Below are positions 5,120-14,376 of a DNA stretch of 23,723 nt, in pieces. Made by a program: the position numbers and the translations under genes. The stretch covers positions 1-23,723 of the forward strand of contig JBKCHO010000121.1 in assembly GCA_046302815.1 (NCBI GenBank), in the 5' to 3' direction. The notes under the pieces were generated by a model that made no database searches, was not told the origin of the DNA, and worked only from the letters and a program-made list of their open reading frames with translations. The first letter of the stretch is position 1, and every line of letters begins with the position of its first letter. The DNA is from JALRAP01 sp046302815 (GTDB lineage: Bacteria; Bacteroidota; Bacteroidia; AKYH767-A; OLB10).

Positions 5120-7378
5120 TCACCTAACCAGCATCACCACTCCCGACTGCAATTGGGTGTTATCGTCGTAATCCTTAAAACGAATGTTCCATGAATATAC
5201 CCCCGAAGGCAATTCATTACCGCTATTGAAATCGCTACCATCCCATCCTCGAATCGGATTATCAGATGAAAATACCAATTGCCCCCATCGATTATAAATC
5301 TGCATCACATAACCTATCGACTCAATGCCAACAGAAACGGGTGTGAATACATCATTGATCCCATCCCCATTTGGTGTAAAGGAATTAGGGATGTAAAATG
5401 TCAAAGTTGGTAAAACAACCAGCGATTGATCGAACTGATCCTTACAACCAAGATCAGAGGTGGCAACCAATGAAACCACATAGGTGCCCGTATCCGAATA
5501 GGTGAACGATGGATTTTCAAGATTGGAAACCGTGTTGGTAAGATCGCCAAAACTCCAAAGCCATTGATTAGAGCCACTCGAAAGATTCGTGAATCGAACC
5601 TCCGGATTGGAAATATCTGGTTTTGTTGGTGTGTAGATGAAATCAGCAACTGGAGTTGGCCATACATCCAACAAAATAGGTGTTGATGCCGTATAAACAC
5701 ATCCATCAACTCCGGTTACTGTCAGCGTAGTCGAATAATCGTCGGATTGAAAGCAATGTGTCGGATTTTGCAGTTGCGAAAAATTTCCATCACCGAAGTC
5801 CCACAACCAGCTGGAAATTCCCGCCGGCTGTGATACCAATGTATTGTCATTGAAACTCACGCAAAGTGGCTCACATCCTTCCGTTATATCGGCATCCATT
5901 AACACGGTCAAATTCGGAGAAACAGAAAAAGCAGTTGAAGCAGTCGCAGTACATCCGTTTTGATCCGTAACCAATACAGAATAACTTGCACCTGATGCAG
6001 GAGTTATAGTTAGTGTGGATCCAATAACTGCACCTGGGCTCCATTCATACACATATCCAGTTGTGCCTCCACTGGCCGCAGCACTCAATGAAACCTGTCC
6101 ATTATTGCAAACAACCGAAGGCGTAGAGGTTGCAGCCACAGTAAGCAACGAGGGCTCTGTGATTATTGAAGAGGCGTTTATCGGACATCCGCCAAGAGGT
6201 GTAACGGTTACCGAATAGGTGCCAGGAGAAAGATTGCCAATTGTGGAACCTGTCCCAACCAGGGGAGACCAATCGTAAGTATAAGGACCAACCCCATTTG
6301 TTACCACGGAAATAGAACCATCACCGGCAGCTTGACAGCTGATTTGTGTTGAGTTCAAGATTACATTTTCTATAGTTACTGGAACTGTAATTGAAGTAGG
6401 GGCGCCACAAGTATTCGTTGCAACGAGCGAAACATTATAAGTTCCCGGAGAAGAAAAGGCATGCGTTGGATTTTGAAGTGTAGAAGTATTTGCCGAACCG
6501 GAAGCGGGATCTCCAAAATTCCATTGGAAACTTGAGACACAGGTGTTAGTAAGATTGGTGAAGGCGACCGTGTTTTGACCAGCGCAAGCAAAAGAAAAAT
6601 CGGCATTGTAAAGCGGAGCCTCACTGATTAAGATATCATCCAATGCCATTCCGTCGTAGGCATTGCAGGAGGTGCCCGAACCAAACAAGAACCGAAACCT
6701 GACATTCGATTGCCCAGCCAATGCAGACAAACAATGCGAGGCGGTTACCCAACCATTGCTGCCAAAACCGCCTGTACAAGATCCGGAGGTGGCTCCTGCC
6801 CTACCCGACCACCCATGTTTCACTGCAATGGTATTGAGCCATGTGATGTTGCCGTAGTTGTACCAGTTTTGATTCAGACAATCCACTGGATCGTTAAAAG
6901 CGCCTACATTGGTCCAAGTGGTTCCATTAAGCGAATACTGCAACACCATACCGTCCCATTGCCGTTCACACTCCCAAAATATTTTGAAACTGATCCATGG
7001 AAAGTCGAGATTCGAAAAATCAAAACACGGACTTAGTAAATAGCATTGTGCCGAAGACGCATACCCCGATCCGGTAAGACCTCCCACACACCAAGCATTG
7101 ACTCCACCCCCAGCTGAATTGATGGTAGCTCTGGATGGTGCGCCCCAAGCCCAATTATCGATACCGGAAACTACACCCGAAGTCCATGCCGGACCATTTT
7201 CAAAACCCTCGTTATAGGGAAAAGATGAAATCACATTGGTACATTGTCCAGCCGCAAAATGAGAACAAAATAGCATGGTGAAAAAAGCTATTTGAAGTAT
7301 ACACTGGCGAATGCATATATGAATGTGTCGGTTCGTAAAGGAACATAATGCCGTGGAATAAAAAAAGGAAATCAACAT
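5120..7378 (-). CDS. Secreted PKD/SprB-repeat protein with T9SS type B (CHU_C) domain
   Basis: A 752-residue cell-surface or secreted protein. A hydrophobic stretch ending in HFAAGQ near residue 45 is the signal peptide. From start 7378 its N-terminal region is unusually long, so the true start could be later. A MAM-like beta-sandwich follows (about 48-255: EGFENGP-W ... YDGMALDDILI). Then come a PKD domain (FQWNFGD), a SprB-type repeat (QAAGDGSISV ... GPYTYDWSP ... GTYSVTV), a related repeat (YEWSPG ... VTDQNGCTAT), and two more PKD domains (WLWDFGDG, WLWSFGD). The last 90 or so residues are a CHU_C sorting domain, with IPNSFTPNGDGINDVF and YNRWGQLVF. Such domains send cargo through the T9SS; SprB repeats are known from gliding adhesins. 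It starts 23 bases after the glycosyltransferase stop, implying one operon. An adhesin role is inference. Confidence 0.9.
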   Translation of the reverse strand: MLISFFYSTALCSFTNRHIHICIRQCILQIAFFTMLFCSHFAAGQCTNVISSFPYNEGFENGPAWTSGVVSGIDNWAWGAPSRATINSAGGGVNAWCVGGLTGSGYASSAQCYLLSPCFDFSNLDFPWISFKIFWECERQWDGMVLQYSLNGTTWTNVGAFNDPVDCLNQNWYNYGNITWLNTIAVKHGWSGRAGATSGSCTGGFGSNGWVTASHCLSALAGQSNVRFRFLFGSGTSCNAYDGMALDDILISEAPLYNADFSFACAGQNTVAFTNLTNTCVSSFQWNFGDPASGSANTSTLQNPTHAFSSPGTYNVSLVATNTCGAPTSITVPVTIENVILNSTQISCQAAGDGSISVVTNGVGPYTYDWSPLVGTGSTIGNLSPGTYSVTVTPLGGCPINASSIITEPSLLTVAATSTPSVVCNNGQVSLSAAASGGTTGYVYEWSPGAVIGSTLTITPASGASYSVLVTDQNGCTATASTAFSVSPNLTVLMDADITEGCEPLCVSFNDNTLVSQPAGISSWLWDFGDGNFSQLQNPTHCFQSDDYSTTLTVTGVDGCVYTASTPILLDVWPTPVADFIYTPTKPDISNPEVRFTNLSSGSNQWLWSFGDLTNTVSNLENPSFTYSDTGTYVVSLVATSDLGCKDQFDQSLVVLPTLTFYIPNSFTPNGDGINDVFTPVSVGIESIGYVMQIYNRWGQLVFSSDNPIRGWDGSDFNSGNELPSGVYSWNIRFKDYDDNTQLQSGVVMLVR

Positions 7379-7401
7379 CTCTCAGTCCAAATTGAAGCGA
7401 C

Positions 7402-8388
7402 TTAAAAAAGCTTATGGACTTTGCTGACGACATCATCCAAAACAATTTCCTGCATACACTTGAAATGAGATTTCGGACATTGATTGAAACCGATTTTAGA
7501 ACAAGGACGACAACCTAAACCCTGCACCTCGAAAATGTGGCTCTCACCTACCCCATCTGGTAAATAGGGTGTCATGCCGAACACAGGAGCCGTATTACCC
7601 CACAGAGAAACGATACGCTTGCGGAAAGCGGCTGCAATATGCATCAATCCGGTGTCGTGTGTAATAACCACACGGGAATCACGAACCAATGAAGCCGATT
7701 GATTCAAATTGAATTTCCCACATGCATTGAAGACCATAGATTCATTACCCCTCACAATAACTTCACCCTGTTCATAATCATCCTTACCACCTAACAATAC
7801 AACTGGTAAGTGTAGTTTGGATGCCAATTCATTCAACCTATGTGCAGGCATACGCTTAGTGACATGTTGTGCTCCTATAACCATGGCCACAAAACCATCG
7901 CGATGCTTATCAGGCAGCACATTCAAATCAACTCGATCCATTTCCGGAATGAAATAGTCTAATCCCGCACCATCGTTCTTCACTCCAATATCAGCCACCG
8001 TTTTAAAATATCGATCAACGATATGCATGTCGGGCATCCGGTTCCATTTAAGATTCACCAGAAGCCATTTCTCGATATTGAGTTTTGGAAATGCCGCATT
8101 GGGAGCACCAATTCCACGACGCACCCGGATACTGCGGATGTTATGATGTAAATCGGCTACAAAATCAAATCGCTCCGATTTCAATTTTTGAATTGTGGAC
8201 TGCAAATCATTGTCCAATTCATGGACTTTGTTAATGTATGGATTGGACTTCAAAATGCCGGAGAATGCCGGTTTGGTTAGGTAATGGATCTCTACCCCAT
8301 CCAATTGGCGGGAGGCACATCTAACGACCGGGGTGGTCAATACAATGTCACCAATGGAACTGAATCTTATGAAAAGCAGCTTTTTCAA
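7402..8388 (-). CDS. Glycosyltransferase family 9 (heptosyltransferase-like)
   Basis: A 328-residue cytoplasmic enzyme of the ADP-heptose:LPS heptosyltransferase family, which adds sugars to the lipopolysaccharide core. The N-terminus KLLFIRFSSIGDIVLTTPV is the classic GT9 opening. The second Rossmann half has VVLLGGKDD (196-204), NACGKFNLNQSASLV (221-235) and ITHDTGLMHIAAA (242-254), which build the sugar-nucleotide site. Length is normal. The C-terminal tail carries four cysteines (293, 296, 304, 311; CRPCSK ... CPKSHFKC), a pattern seen in part of the family. It has its own promoter at 8407-8438 and is followed by the T9SS type B protein. The sugar donated cannot be told from sequence. In T9SS bacteria type A cargo can be fixed to A-LPS, but a link here is speculative. 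Confidence 0.9.
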   Translation of the reverse strand: MKKLLFIRFSSIGDIVLTTPVVRCASRQLDGVEIHYLTKPAFSGILKSNPYINKVHELDNDLQSTIQKLKSERFDFVADLHHNIRSIRVRRGIGAPNAAFPKLNIEKWLLVNLKWNRMPDMHIVDRYFKTVADIGVKNDGAGLDYFIPEMDRVDLNVLPDKHRDGFVAMVIGAQHVTKRMPAHRLNELASKLHLPVVLLGGKDDYEQGEVIVRGNESMVFNACGKFNLNQSASLVRDSRVVITHDTGLMHIAAAFRKRIVSLWGNTAPVFGMTPYLPDGVGESHIFEVQGLGCRPCSKIGFNQCPKSHFKCMQEIVLDDVVSKVHKLF

Positions 8389-8406
8389 GACCTTTTTTTG
8401 AGGTTA

Positions 8407-8438
8407 CAAAGGTAGCTTTTTGAATCAACCACCCCAAA
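8407..8438 (-). promoter_or_regulatory. Bacteroidota-type promoter for the glycosyltransferase operon
   Basis: On the minus strand TTTG (8438-8435) is followed after 20 bases by TACCTTTG (8414-8407), an exact TAnnTTTG -7 box at the standard spacing. The start codon at 8388 comes 18 bases later, giving a short leader. It is the best two-box promoter in the window. Confidence 0.7.
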
Positions 8439-8482
8439 ACTCCGCTTAGAATGCTTAAAATTGCATGTATTAGAGGCGAATC

Positions 8483-8995
8483 ATGAAAAAAGTACTAGGG
8501 GTTATAATTGCCCTGCTTACGGTTTGGATCATTTTAGCCGTTTTTTCTCCTTCCGAGAACCACATTTCTCGAAGTGTTGAGGTTAGAGCTGAGGCTGATT
8601 CCGTATTCAATCAAATCAATATACTGAGCCGTTGGAAAAACTGGTCGTATTGGGAACGAAACGACCCTAAAATGGTTTCCAAACATACAGGACCCGCATC
8701 AGGCATTGGCGCAACACACCAATGGCAGAGCGAAGTGATGGGCAATGGAGAACTGACTATCATCGAAAGCAAAAGACCCAAAGGCATCAAATACGAACTC
8801 CGCTTTGAAGGGATGCGTCCTTCCATTGGAACGATTTCCATAGTGCCCAAAACCGATCGACTTCAAATCATCATGGATATGCGAATGCAATTTCCATTAT
8901 TCATGCGTCCACTCGGACTCATCGCCGACCAGATGATTGGTCCCGATTTCGAAGACTCACTGAAAGAACTCAAAAAAATATCAGAACGGCCTTAA
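8483..8995 (+). CDS. Membrane-anchored SRPBCC (START-like) family protein
   Basis: A 170-residue protein with one N-terminal transmembrane segment (about 3-22, VLGVIIALLTVWIILAVF) followed by a polyketide cyclase/SRPBCC helix-grip domain. The domain shows VEVRAEADSVFNQINILSRWKNWSYW, the usual start in which a coenzyme or lipid pocket forms, then GIGATHQWQ and GELTIIESKRPKGIKYEL, and a C-terminal helix. The fold binds hydrophobic ligands in a deep cavity, but the ligand here is unknown. The gene is divergent from the glycosyltransferase (94 bases between starts), and the M14 peptidase begins 31 bases after its stop, so they may share a transcript. TAAAATTG (8456-8463) is a one-mismatch -7 box. 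Confidence 0.85.
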   Translation: MKKVLGVIIALLTVWIILAVFSPSENHISRSVEVRAEADSVFNQINILSRWKNWSYWERNDPKMVSKHTGPASGIGATHQWQSEVMGNGELTIIESKRPKGIKYELRFEGMRPSIGTISIVPKTDRLQIIMDMRMQFPLFMRPLGLIADQMIGPDFEDSLKELKKISERP

Positions 8996-9026
8996 CCCAT
9001 TCCACAAAGAAAAATAACTGTTCCTC

Positions 9027-11417
9027 ATGAAATCAAATATCATAATCCTATTGACACTGCTTTGTTTTTCAACAGCACAATGGACTTTCGCCCAAGAAGC
9101 ATCACACAGCAGAGTCCGGATATACACAGGTACAAGCGGACTCCAGCGCCTTTCCAAGCTTGGCATTGAAACAGACCATGGCGACATCCGAAGACATGTT
9201 TGGCTGGTTACTGATTTGGATTCATCTGAGATTCGCAAAGTCAAGGACGCAGGGTTCCAGCTGGAGGTATTGATTGATGATGTAAAGAAGCATTACAGGG
9301 AACAAAATCATCATACCCATGAACATCAAAAAAGCGGCAGCTTACCTGTAGGATGCTCAGCAGCAGGAGCGCCTGTCTATAATGTGCCCTCACAATTTTC
9401 TTTAGGTTCTTATGCAGGATATTTTACCTACCAGGAAATGCTCGATAACCTGGATCAAATGGCCTCGCAATACCCCAACCTCATTACCATAAAAACCCCG
9501 CTACCTGGCGGTACCACCATTGAGGGAAGGCCCGTATATATGGTTAAGATATCGGATAACCCAACTGTAGATGAAAGCGAACCTGAAATGCTCTACACGG
9601 CAGTACATCACGCTCGAGAGCCCGGAGGTATGTCGCAATTGATTTTCTACATGTGGTACTTGTTGGAAAACCATTCAACGAACCCGGAGGTGGCTGCCAT
9701 CATCGCCAATACGGAACTTTATTTCATACCATGTCTCAACCCCGATGGCTATTTATACAATGAAGCCAACGACCCACAAGGAGGTGGTCTATGGCGTAAA
9801 AACCGCCGCGATAATCTTGATGGCTCATTCGGCGTTGACTTAAACCGCAACTACGGATACAACTGGGGCTACGACGACAATGGCTCATCTCCTGATGGAT
9901 TCACCGAAACCTTTCGCGGTTCTAACCCTTTCTCCGAACCGGAGACACAACTCATTCGCGATTTTGTAAACAGCAAGGATTTCAAAATTGCATTGAACTA
10001 CCACACCTTCGGTAATCTTCTCATCTATCCTTGGGGATATGACTATTCCATTTATACGCCTGACTCGGCACTGTATGCCGATTATGGCAGATTGCTAACC
10101 ACCTACAACAGCTACTCTTTCGGAACAGCTGATCAAACCGTGGGCTACATCGTAAATGGAAGCTCTGACGATTGGATGTATGGCGAACAAGGTTCCAAGC
10201 CTAAGATTTTCGCCATGACTCCTGAATGTGGCGACGCCTCCTTCGGCTTCTGGCCACCAACCAATGAAATCATTCCGCTATGTCAAAATACAATGTATCA
10301 AAATCTGACTGCGGCATTATTGACAGGGAAATATGCATCTCTCGAATCCTTTGGGTCAGACTTGGTTTCTACTGGAGGGGGTTATGTCCAATTTAGAGTA
10401 AAGCAACTTGGACTCGACACGACCGGAACTTACACCATCTCGCTAACTGGACTCACCAACAATATTTTTCAAACTGGAAGCCCTGTAGTTGTTAGCAACC
10501 TTTCACCAATGCAATCCATAACAGACTCCATTTCCTTTGCATTGATTTCACCCATGGTAAATGGCGACACCATCAAGTTTGTGCTTTCAATTGACAACGG
10601 AACTTTCGTTAGATCCGATACTATTGTGAAGTACTTTGGTTCACCCACAACTCTTTTTGCCTCCGATGGAAACAGTACAGCTGGATTCAATGGCAACCAA
10701 TGGGGTGTTTCGAATACAGTCTTCTACTCCCCCAATGCATCCATCACGGACTCCCCAATCGGTGATTACAGCTCAAACCAAAATAAATCAATCCGAATGG
10801 CAACTGCCGTTAATTTATCGAGTGCCGTTATGGCCAAACTTACTTTTTTTGCCAAATGGGAGTTGGAAGCCAATTACGACTATGTGCAGGTTCAAGCCTC
10901 TACCAATAACGGAGCCAGCTGGACACCATTGTGTGGCAAATACACCGTCGAAGGCAGCAACTTTCAAGATCCAGGAGAACCACTCTACGAAGGGTTCCAA
11001 ACATCGTGGGTGCAAGAGGAGATTTCATTGAACGACTATATCGGTTCGAATGTGCTCATTCGTTTCGTGCTGGTAAGTGATGGCTTTCTTGAATTCGATG
11101 GATTCTATTTCGACGACTTCAATGTTTCGAAAATTCTGCCGGGCACGAATGCTATTTCAGAACCCTTGGAGGCATCCGCACCTACACTTATGCCTAACCC
11201 CGCATCCAACTATGTGTTGATCTCCTGTGCACCGATAAATTCGGAAAGCATGATATCCGTTACCGATATTACTGGTAAAATCGTATTGGAAATCCCATGC
11301 AATGCACAACAGAGCACCATCCGTATAGAAACGGAAGATTTAAACGCTGGCGTTTACCATGTGAGGATACATCAAAAAGGCGCATCCAGTAAACCTGCAA
11401 AGTTGGTGGTTTATTGA
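9027..11417 (+). CDS. Secreted M14 zinc carboxypeptidase with T9SS type A domain
   Basis: A 796-residue exported metallopeptidase. A signal peptide ends near residue 22 (TFAQ), followed by a propeptide-like region (about 25-110) with a His-rich patch HHTHEH (95-100). The M14 catalytic domain spans about 130-435. HHAREP gives zinc ligands His195 and Glu198, LNYHTFG gives His326, and TPECGD gives the catalytic Glu400. NPDGY and DLNRNYGYNW are the usual substrate-site motifs. Family enzymes remove C-terminal residues from peptides. After it come a beta-rich linker, a MAM/immune-inhibitor-A-like sandwich (about 545-705, ending FDGFYFDDFNVS), and a type A sorting domain (MPNPASNYVLIS ... AKLVVY). 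It acts outside the cell, probably in protein feeding. Its stop overlaps the convergent heme A synthase stop by 7 bases. Confidence 0.93.
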   Translation: MKSNIIILLTLLCFSTAQWTFAQEASHSRVRIYTGTSGLQRLSKLGIETDHGDIRRHVWLVTDLDSSEIRKVKDAGFQLEVLIDDVKKHYREQNHHTHEHQKSGSLPVGCSAAGAPVYNVPSQFSLGSYAGYFTYQEMLDNLDQMASQYPNLITIKTPLPGGTTIEGRPVYMVKISDNPTVDESEPEMLYTAVHHAREPGGMSQLIFYMWYLLENHSTNPEVAAIIANTELYFIPCLNPDGYLYNEANDPQGGGLWRKNRRDNLDGSFGVDLNRNYGYNWGYDDNGSSPDGFTETFRGSNPFSEPETQLIRDFVNSKDFKIALNYHTFGNLLIYPWGYDYSIYTPDSALYADYGRLLTTYNSYSFGTADQTVGYIVNGSSDDWMYGEQGSKPKIFAMTPECGDASFGFWPPTNEIIPLCQNTMYQNLTAALLTGKYASLESFGSDLVSTGGGYVQFRVKQLGLDTTGTYTISLTGLTNNIFQTGSPVVVSNLSPMQSITDSISFALISPMVNGDTIKFVLSIDNGTFVRSDTIVKYFGSPTTLFASDGNSTAGFNGNQWGVSNTVFYSPNASITDSPIGDYSSNQNKSIRMATAVNLSSAVMAKLTFFAKWELEANYDYVQVQASTNNGASWTPLCGKYTVEGSNFQDPGEPLYEGFQTSWVQEEISLNDYIGSNVLIRFVLVSDGFLEFDGFYFDDFNVSKILPGTNAISEPLEASAPTLMPNPASNYVLISCAPINSESMISVTDITGKIVLEIPCNAQQSTIRIETEDLNAGVYHVRIHQKGASSKPAKLVVY

Positions 11418-12502
11418 TTGGCCATTGGGGATTTCTCCGAAACAGACAAGTGACCCAGTCGATGCCACAAGTAAACCAAAGAACCTAAAAGCAAAAGCGC
11501 CCCAGCTTGATGTATGACGCCGAGCCAAAGTGGAACAGCATGCAATAGGGTGAAGATTCCCAAAACAAACTGTAGCACCACAAAAATTGCAGACATCCAA
11601 ACGGCTGTCATTTGTCCAGCTTTCAACCTTGTAGGTTGCGTCTTGTTGTTTTTCCATGCATACCATAGCAGGAACAAAACACCAAAGAAGACCAGGTAAG
11701 CCAAATTACGATGTACGAATTGTACTCCCGACATGTTGTCGATGATACCATGCCAACCCATGGTCTGCACAGCGTAAAAAACAGAATCAGGAATAAACGA
11801 ATCACCCATCAATGGCCAAGTATTGTAAATCAATCCAGCCTTCAAACCTGCTACAAAAGCACCAAACACAATTTGAATAAAAGTAACAACCAAAACGACT
11901 TTGGTGTATTTGTTCAAATTTGAAATCCAACCGGTCGGCTTTGTCTTCTCGGTATTGATTAGATCCATAGCAAACCAAAGCGTGAAGCAAAAAGTAATAA
12001 ATGCAGTACAGAGATGTAGTGCTAAACGGAAATGGCTAACACTCGGTTCATCTATCAAGCCACTTTTAACCATATACCACCCGAAGAAGCCTTGCAATCC
12101 ACCAAGTGCAAACAACAGCAAGCACTTCCATATAAGCTTCCGATCCAACTTACCTCTTACAACGAACCAAGCAAACGGAATCACGAATACCAATCCGATA
12201 AGTCTGCCTAAAAGCCGGTGTATGTACTCCCACCAATATATTCCTTTGAAATCGGATAACTCAAAATGATCGTTTATTTTCTGGTATTGGGGTGTTTGCT
12301 TATAGAGTTCAAATTCATGAACCCAATCGGCTTCAGTTGTGGGTGGGATAGTACCCGTAACTACATCCCACTTCGTAATAGACAATCCCGAACCAGTTAA
12401 TCGAGTGATACCACCAACCACAACCATGGTGAATATCAAAAAACAGCCACTCAACAACCACATTACAATGGAAGTACGATCTGGGATAGATAGCGAAGAC
12501 AT
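11411..12502 (-). CDS. ctaA: Heme A synthase (COX15/CtaA family)
   Basis: A 363-residue inner-membrane protein with about eight transmembrane helices in two four-helix halves. It oxidises the methyl group of heme O to give heme A for cytochrome c oxidase. The four histidines that hold heme in this family are present as EYIHR (His95), the SHFRLALH segment (His157/163), FVHR (His264) and VIHQAG (His331). The opening GGITRLTGSGLSITKW and KAGLIYNTWPLMG are further family signatures. An aerobic respiratory chain with an aa3-type oxidase follows from its presence. It lies 111 bases downstream of the aspartate kinase on the same strand, with a possible own -7 box at 12543-12550. No other cytochrome oxidase genes are in view. 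Confidence 0.95.
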   Translation of the reverse strand: MSSLSIPDRTSIVMWLLSGCFLIFTMVVVGGITRLTGSGLSITKWDVVTGTIPPTTEADWVHEFELYKQTPQYQKINDHFELSDFKGIYWWEYIHRLLGRLIGLVFVIPFAWFVVRGKLDRKLIWKCLLLFALGGLQGFFGWYMVKSGLIDEPSVSHFRLALHLCTAFITFCFTLWFAMDLINTEKTKPTGWISNLNKYTKVVLVVTFIQIVFGAFVAGLKAGLIYNTWPLMGDSFIPDSVFYAVQTMGWHGIIDNMSGVQFVHRNLAYLVFFGVLFLLWYAWKNNKTQPTRLKAGQMTAVWMSAIFVVLQFVLGIFTLLHAVPLWLGVIHQAGALLLLGSLVYLWHRLGHLSVSEKSPMANQ

Positions 12503-12542
12503 AAACTATGGATGATTTACAATTGAAAGTAGACTAATTAAA

Positions 12543-12550
12543 CAAATCTA
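12543..12550 (-). promoter_or_regulatory. -7 promoter box upstream of heme A synthase
   Basis: TAGATTTG on the minus strand fits TAnnTTTG exactly and lies about 40 bases before the ctaA start. A TTG occurs about 23 bases further upstream, so the -33 spacing is poor. Confidence 0.35.
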
Positions 12551-12613
12551 GCCGAGGGTTGAACGCTTGCCAGCAACTCTAAACAATTTTGAATTTTTCT
12601 ATCGCTTCATATA

Positions 12614-13894
12614 TTAACCAGCACTTCTCAAAACCAATTGCGCCGTTTGTCGGCTCCTCTGCTCCAACAACACCTCCTTACCTACCGTCAATGATTCGAT
12701 GGTGGACGGGTAGTAATGTCGAACCGTATACAATTGCAAACCCTCATTGTATAAAATTCGGAAACGGGACCTCAAGGTTTCAATAAGCGCAGGCACTTTT
12801 CGACTATCATTGTCGATACAAACAGAGAAGCTAATGGCGGAGTTTTGCATCAGGTTGATTTTTACACTTGCCTGAGCAAACAAGGAGAATATGTCGCTGA
12901 GACTCTCCTCCGCGATAAAAGAGAAATCCTTGGCCGATATACTGATCAGCATTTGGTTGTCCTTGAATATGTATGAGGGGATCAACGGTTTGGTTTGATA
13001 ATCCTTTCCTATGACGGTTCCCGATAATGAAGGATCAATAAACGATTTTACATGTAATGGAATAGCCTTGTTTTCCAGTGGCTTGATGGTTTTTGGATGA
13101 ATCACAGAAGCACCGAAGTAAGCCAGTTCAATTGCATCATTGTAGCTCATGCTTTCGAGTTTCTGCGCATCAGGGAAGTGCTTGGGGTCGGCGTTCAACA
13201 CGCCCTGAACATCCTTCCAGATGTAAACAGCGGCAGCATCCATACAAAAAGCCAGAATAGCCGCCGTATAATCGGAACCCTCCCTGCCCAGCGTGGTGGT
13301 ATAGTTCTCAGAAGTGCCACCAATAAAGCCCTGGGTAATGACGCAACAGCTTCCTGACGAAAAGGCGGAGTTAACTTGTGAACGTGTTTTTTCCAAACTC
13401 TCATCCCACAAGACCTTGCCCTCACGATAAGTGTTGTCGGTGCGCACCATATCCCTGGCATCTGCGAAAGCAACATTGATTCCAGATTGAACCAAAAACT
13501 CATGAACGATAATCGTAGAAACCAATTCTCCCGCAAATACGATCTGATCGTACACGAAATCATATCCCTTGGAGGGTTCATCTTCCAAACACCAATCTAC
13601 CTCCACAAACACATTGTTGACTCGATTGAAAACAGGGTTTGATGAATCCGGAAAGAGTGATTTCATGATCTGCGCATGAAACATCCGAACTTCTTCCAAA
13701 TGCTGCTTGGCCATCGCTTGGTCGTTGGCTATAACTCTAGCATTCACAACCTGCTCTAACGCATTGGTGGTTTTTCCCATGGCGGAAACAACCACCACCA
13801 GATTCTCCTTTGAAAATCCGCGGATGATATTGCTTACATTCCTAACAGAGTCGGCATCTTTAACGGAGGCTCCTCCGAACTTGAAAACCATCAT
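12614..13894 (-). CDS. lysC: Aspartate kinase (monofunctional)
   Basis: A 426-residue aspartokinase, catalysing the ATP-dependent phosphorylation of L-aspartate, the first step to lysine, threonine and methionine. MMVFKFGGASV at the N-terminus is the KFGG nucleotide motif. TLGREGSDYTAA (201-212) and the FGASVIHPKTI segment (260-270) complete the kinase domain, and two ACT-like regulatory repeats fill about 310-426 (QMLISISAKDFSFIAEESL ... VKINLMQNSAISFSVCID). I start at ATG 13894 because that ATG overlaps the stop of the upstream acetyltransferase (ATGA) and begins the family's usual N-terminus; ATG 13942 would add 16 unrelated residues inside that gene. No homoserine dehydrogenase is fused. 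dapD, a later lysine-pathway gene, lies near the right end. Confidence 0.95.
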   Translation of the reverse strand: MMVFKFGGASVKDADSVRNVSNIIRGFSKENLVVVVSAMGKTTNALEQVVNARVIANDQAMAKQHLEEVRMFHAQIMKSLFPDSSNPVFNRVNNVFVEVDWCLEDEPSKGYDFVYDQIVFAGELVSTIIVHEFLVQSGINVAFADARDMVRTDNTYREGKVLWDESLEKTRSQVNSAFSSGSCCVITQGFIGGTSENYTTTLGREGSDYTAAILAFCMDAAAVYIWKDVQGVLNADPKHFPDAQKLESMSYNDAIELAYFGASVIHPKTIKPLENKAIPLHVKSFIDPSLSGTVIGKDYQTKPLIPSYIFKDNQMLISISAKDFSFIAEESLSDIFSLFAQASVKINLMQNSAISFSVCIDNDSRKVPALIETLRSRFRILYNEGLQLYTVRHYYPSTIESLTVGKEVLLEQRSRQTAQLVLRSAG

Positions 13895-14364
13895 CGCGTT
13901 AAATCTATTAATTGTTGGCGATTCAACTTGCAATTGATCCACTCTGAGTCGAAATCACAATTGTATTTGCGATAAAAACGAATGGCGGGCTCATTCCAAT
14001 CCAGCACCTGCCAATGCATCTGCTTGGCTCCCAAGTCACGGGCATCTTCCATCACTGCTTTGAACAACTTCGCACCAATACCTTGACCACGCAACGGCTC
14101 GGTAACAACGATATCATCCAAATAAACTCCCTTACCTTTCCAAGTGCTGTATTTGATGAAGTATATAGCCATTCCAACCACCTTCTGTTCAACCTCGGCA
14201 ACCAACATTTTGAAAACAGGGTTGTGACCGAAACCATCACGAAGCATATCCTCGGCAGTATTGGTAACCTCCAATGGGGCCTTTTCATAAAGGGCCAACT
14301 CACGAATCAGATTCAAAACCGCCGGAACATCATCCGGAAGACCTTTTCGTATTACACATTCCAT
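13891..14364 (-). CDS. GNAT acetyltransferase, diamine/thialysine acetyltransferase-like
   Basis: A 157-residue soluble N-acetyltransferase. The start IRKGLPDDVPAVLNLIRELA plus ALYEKAPLEVTNTAEDMLRD is the pattern of the spermidine/spermine or thialysine acetyltransferase (SSAT-like) branch. VYLDDIVVTEPLRGQGIGAKL (residues about 80-100) holds the acetyl-CoA loop (RGQGIG), and NEPAIRFYRKYNCDF is the usual end of the fold. The likely acceptor is a small primary amine, but this is by family resemblance only. Its stop overlaps the aspartate kinase start by ATGA, suggesting translational coupling. A perfect -7 box ends only four bases before its ATG, so the mRNA may be leaderless. Confidence 0.88.
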   Translation of the reverse strand: MECVIRKGLPDDVPAVLNLIRELALYEKAPLEVTNTAEDMLRDGFGHNPVFKMLVAEVEQKVVGMAIYFIKYSTWKGKGVYLDDIVVTEPLRGQGIGAKLFKAVMEDARDLGAKQMHWQVLDWNEPAIRFYRKYNCDFDSEWINCKLNRQQLIDLTR

Positions 14365-14368
14365 GGCC

Positions 14369-14376
14369 CAAATTTA
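14369..14376 (-). promoter_or_regulatory. -7 promoter box of the acetyltransferase-aspartate kinase unit
   Basis: TAAATTTG on the minus strand matches TAnnTTTG. Only GGCC separates it from the ATG at 14364, so transcription would begin at or next to the start codon. No -33 box is clear. Confidence 0.5.
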
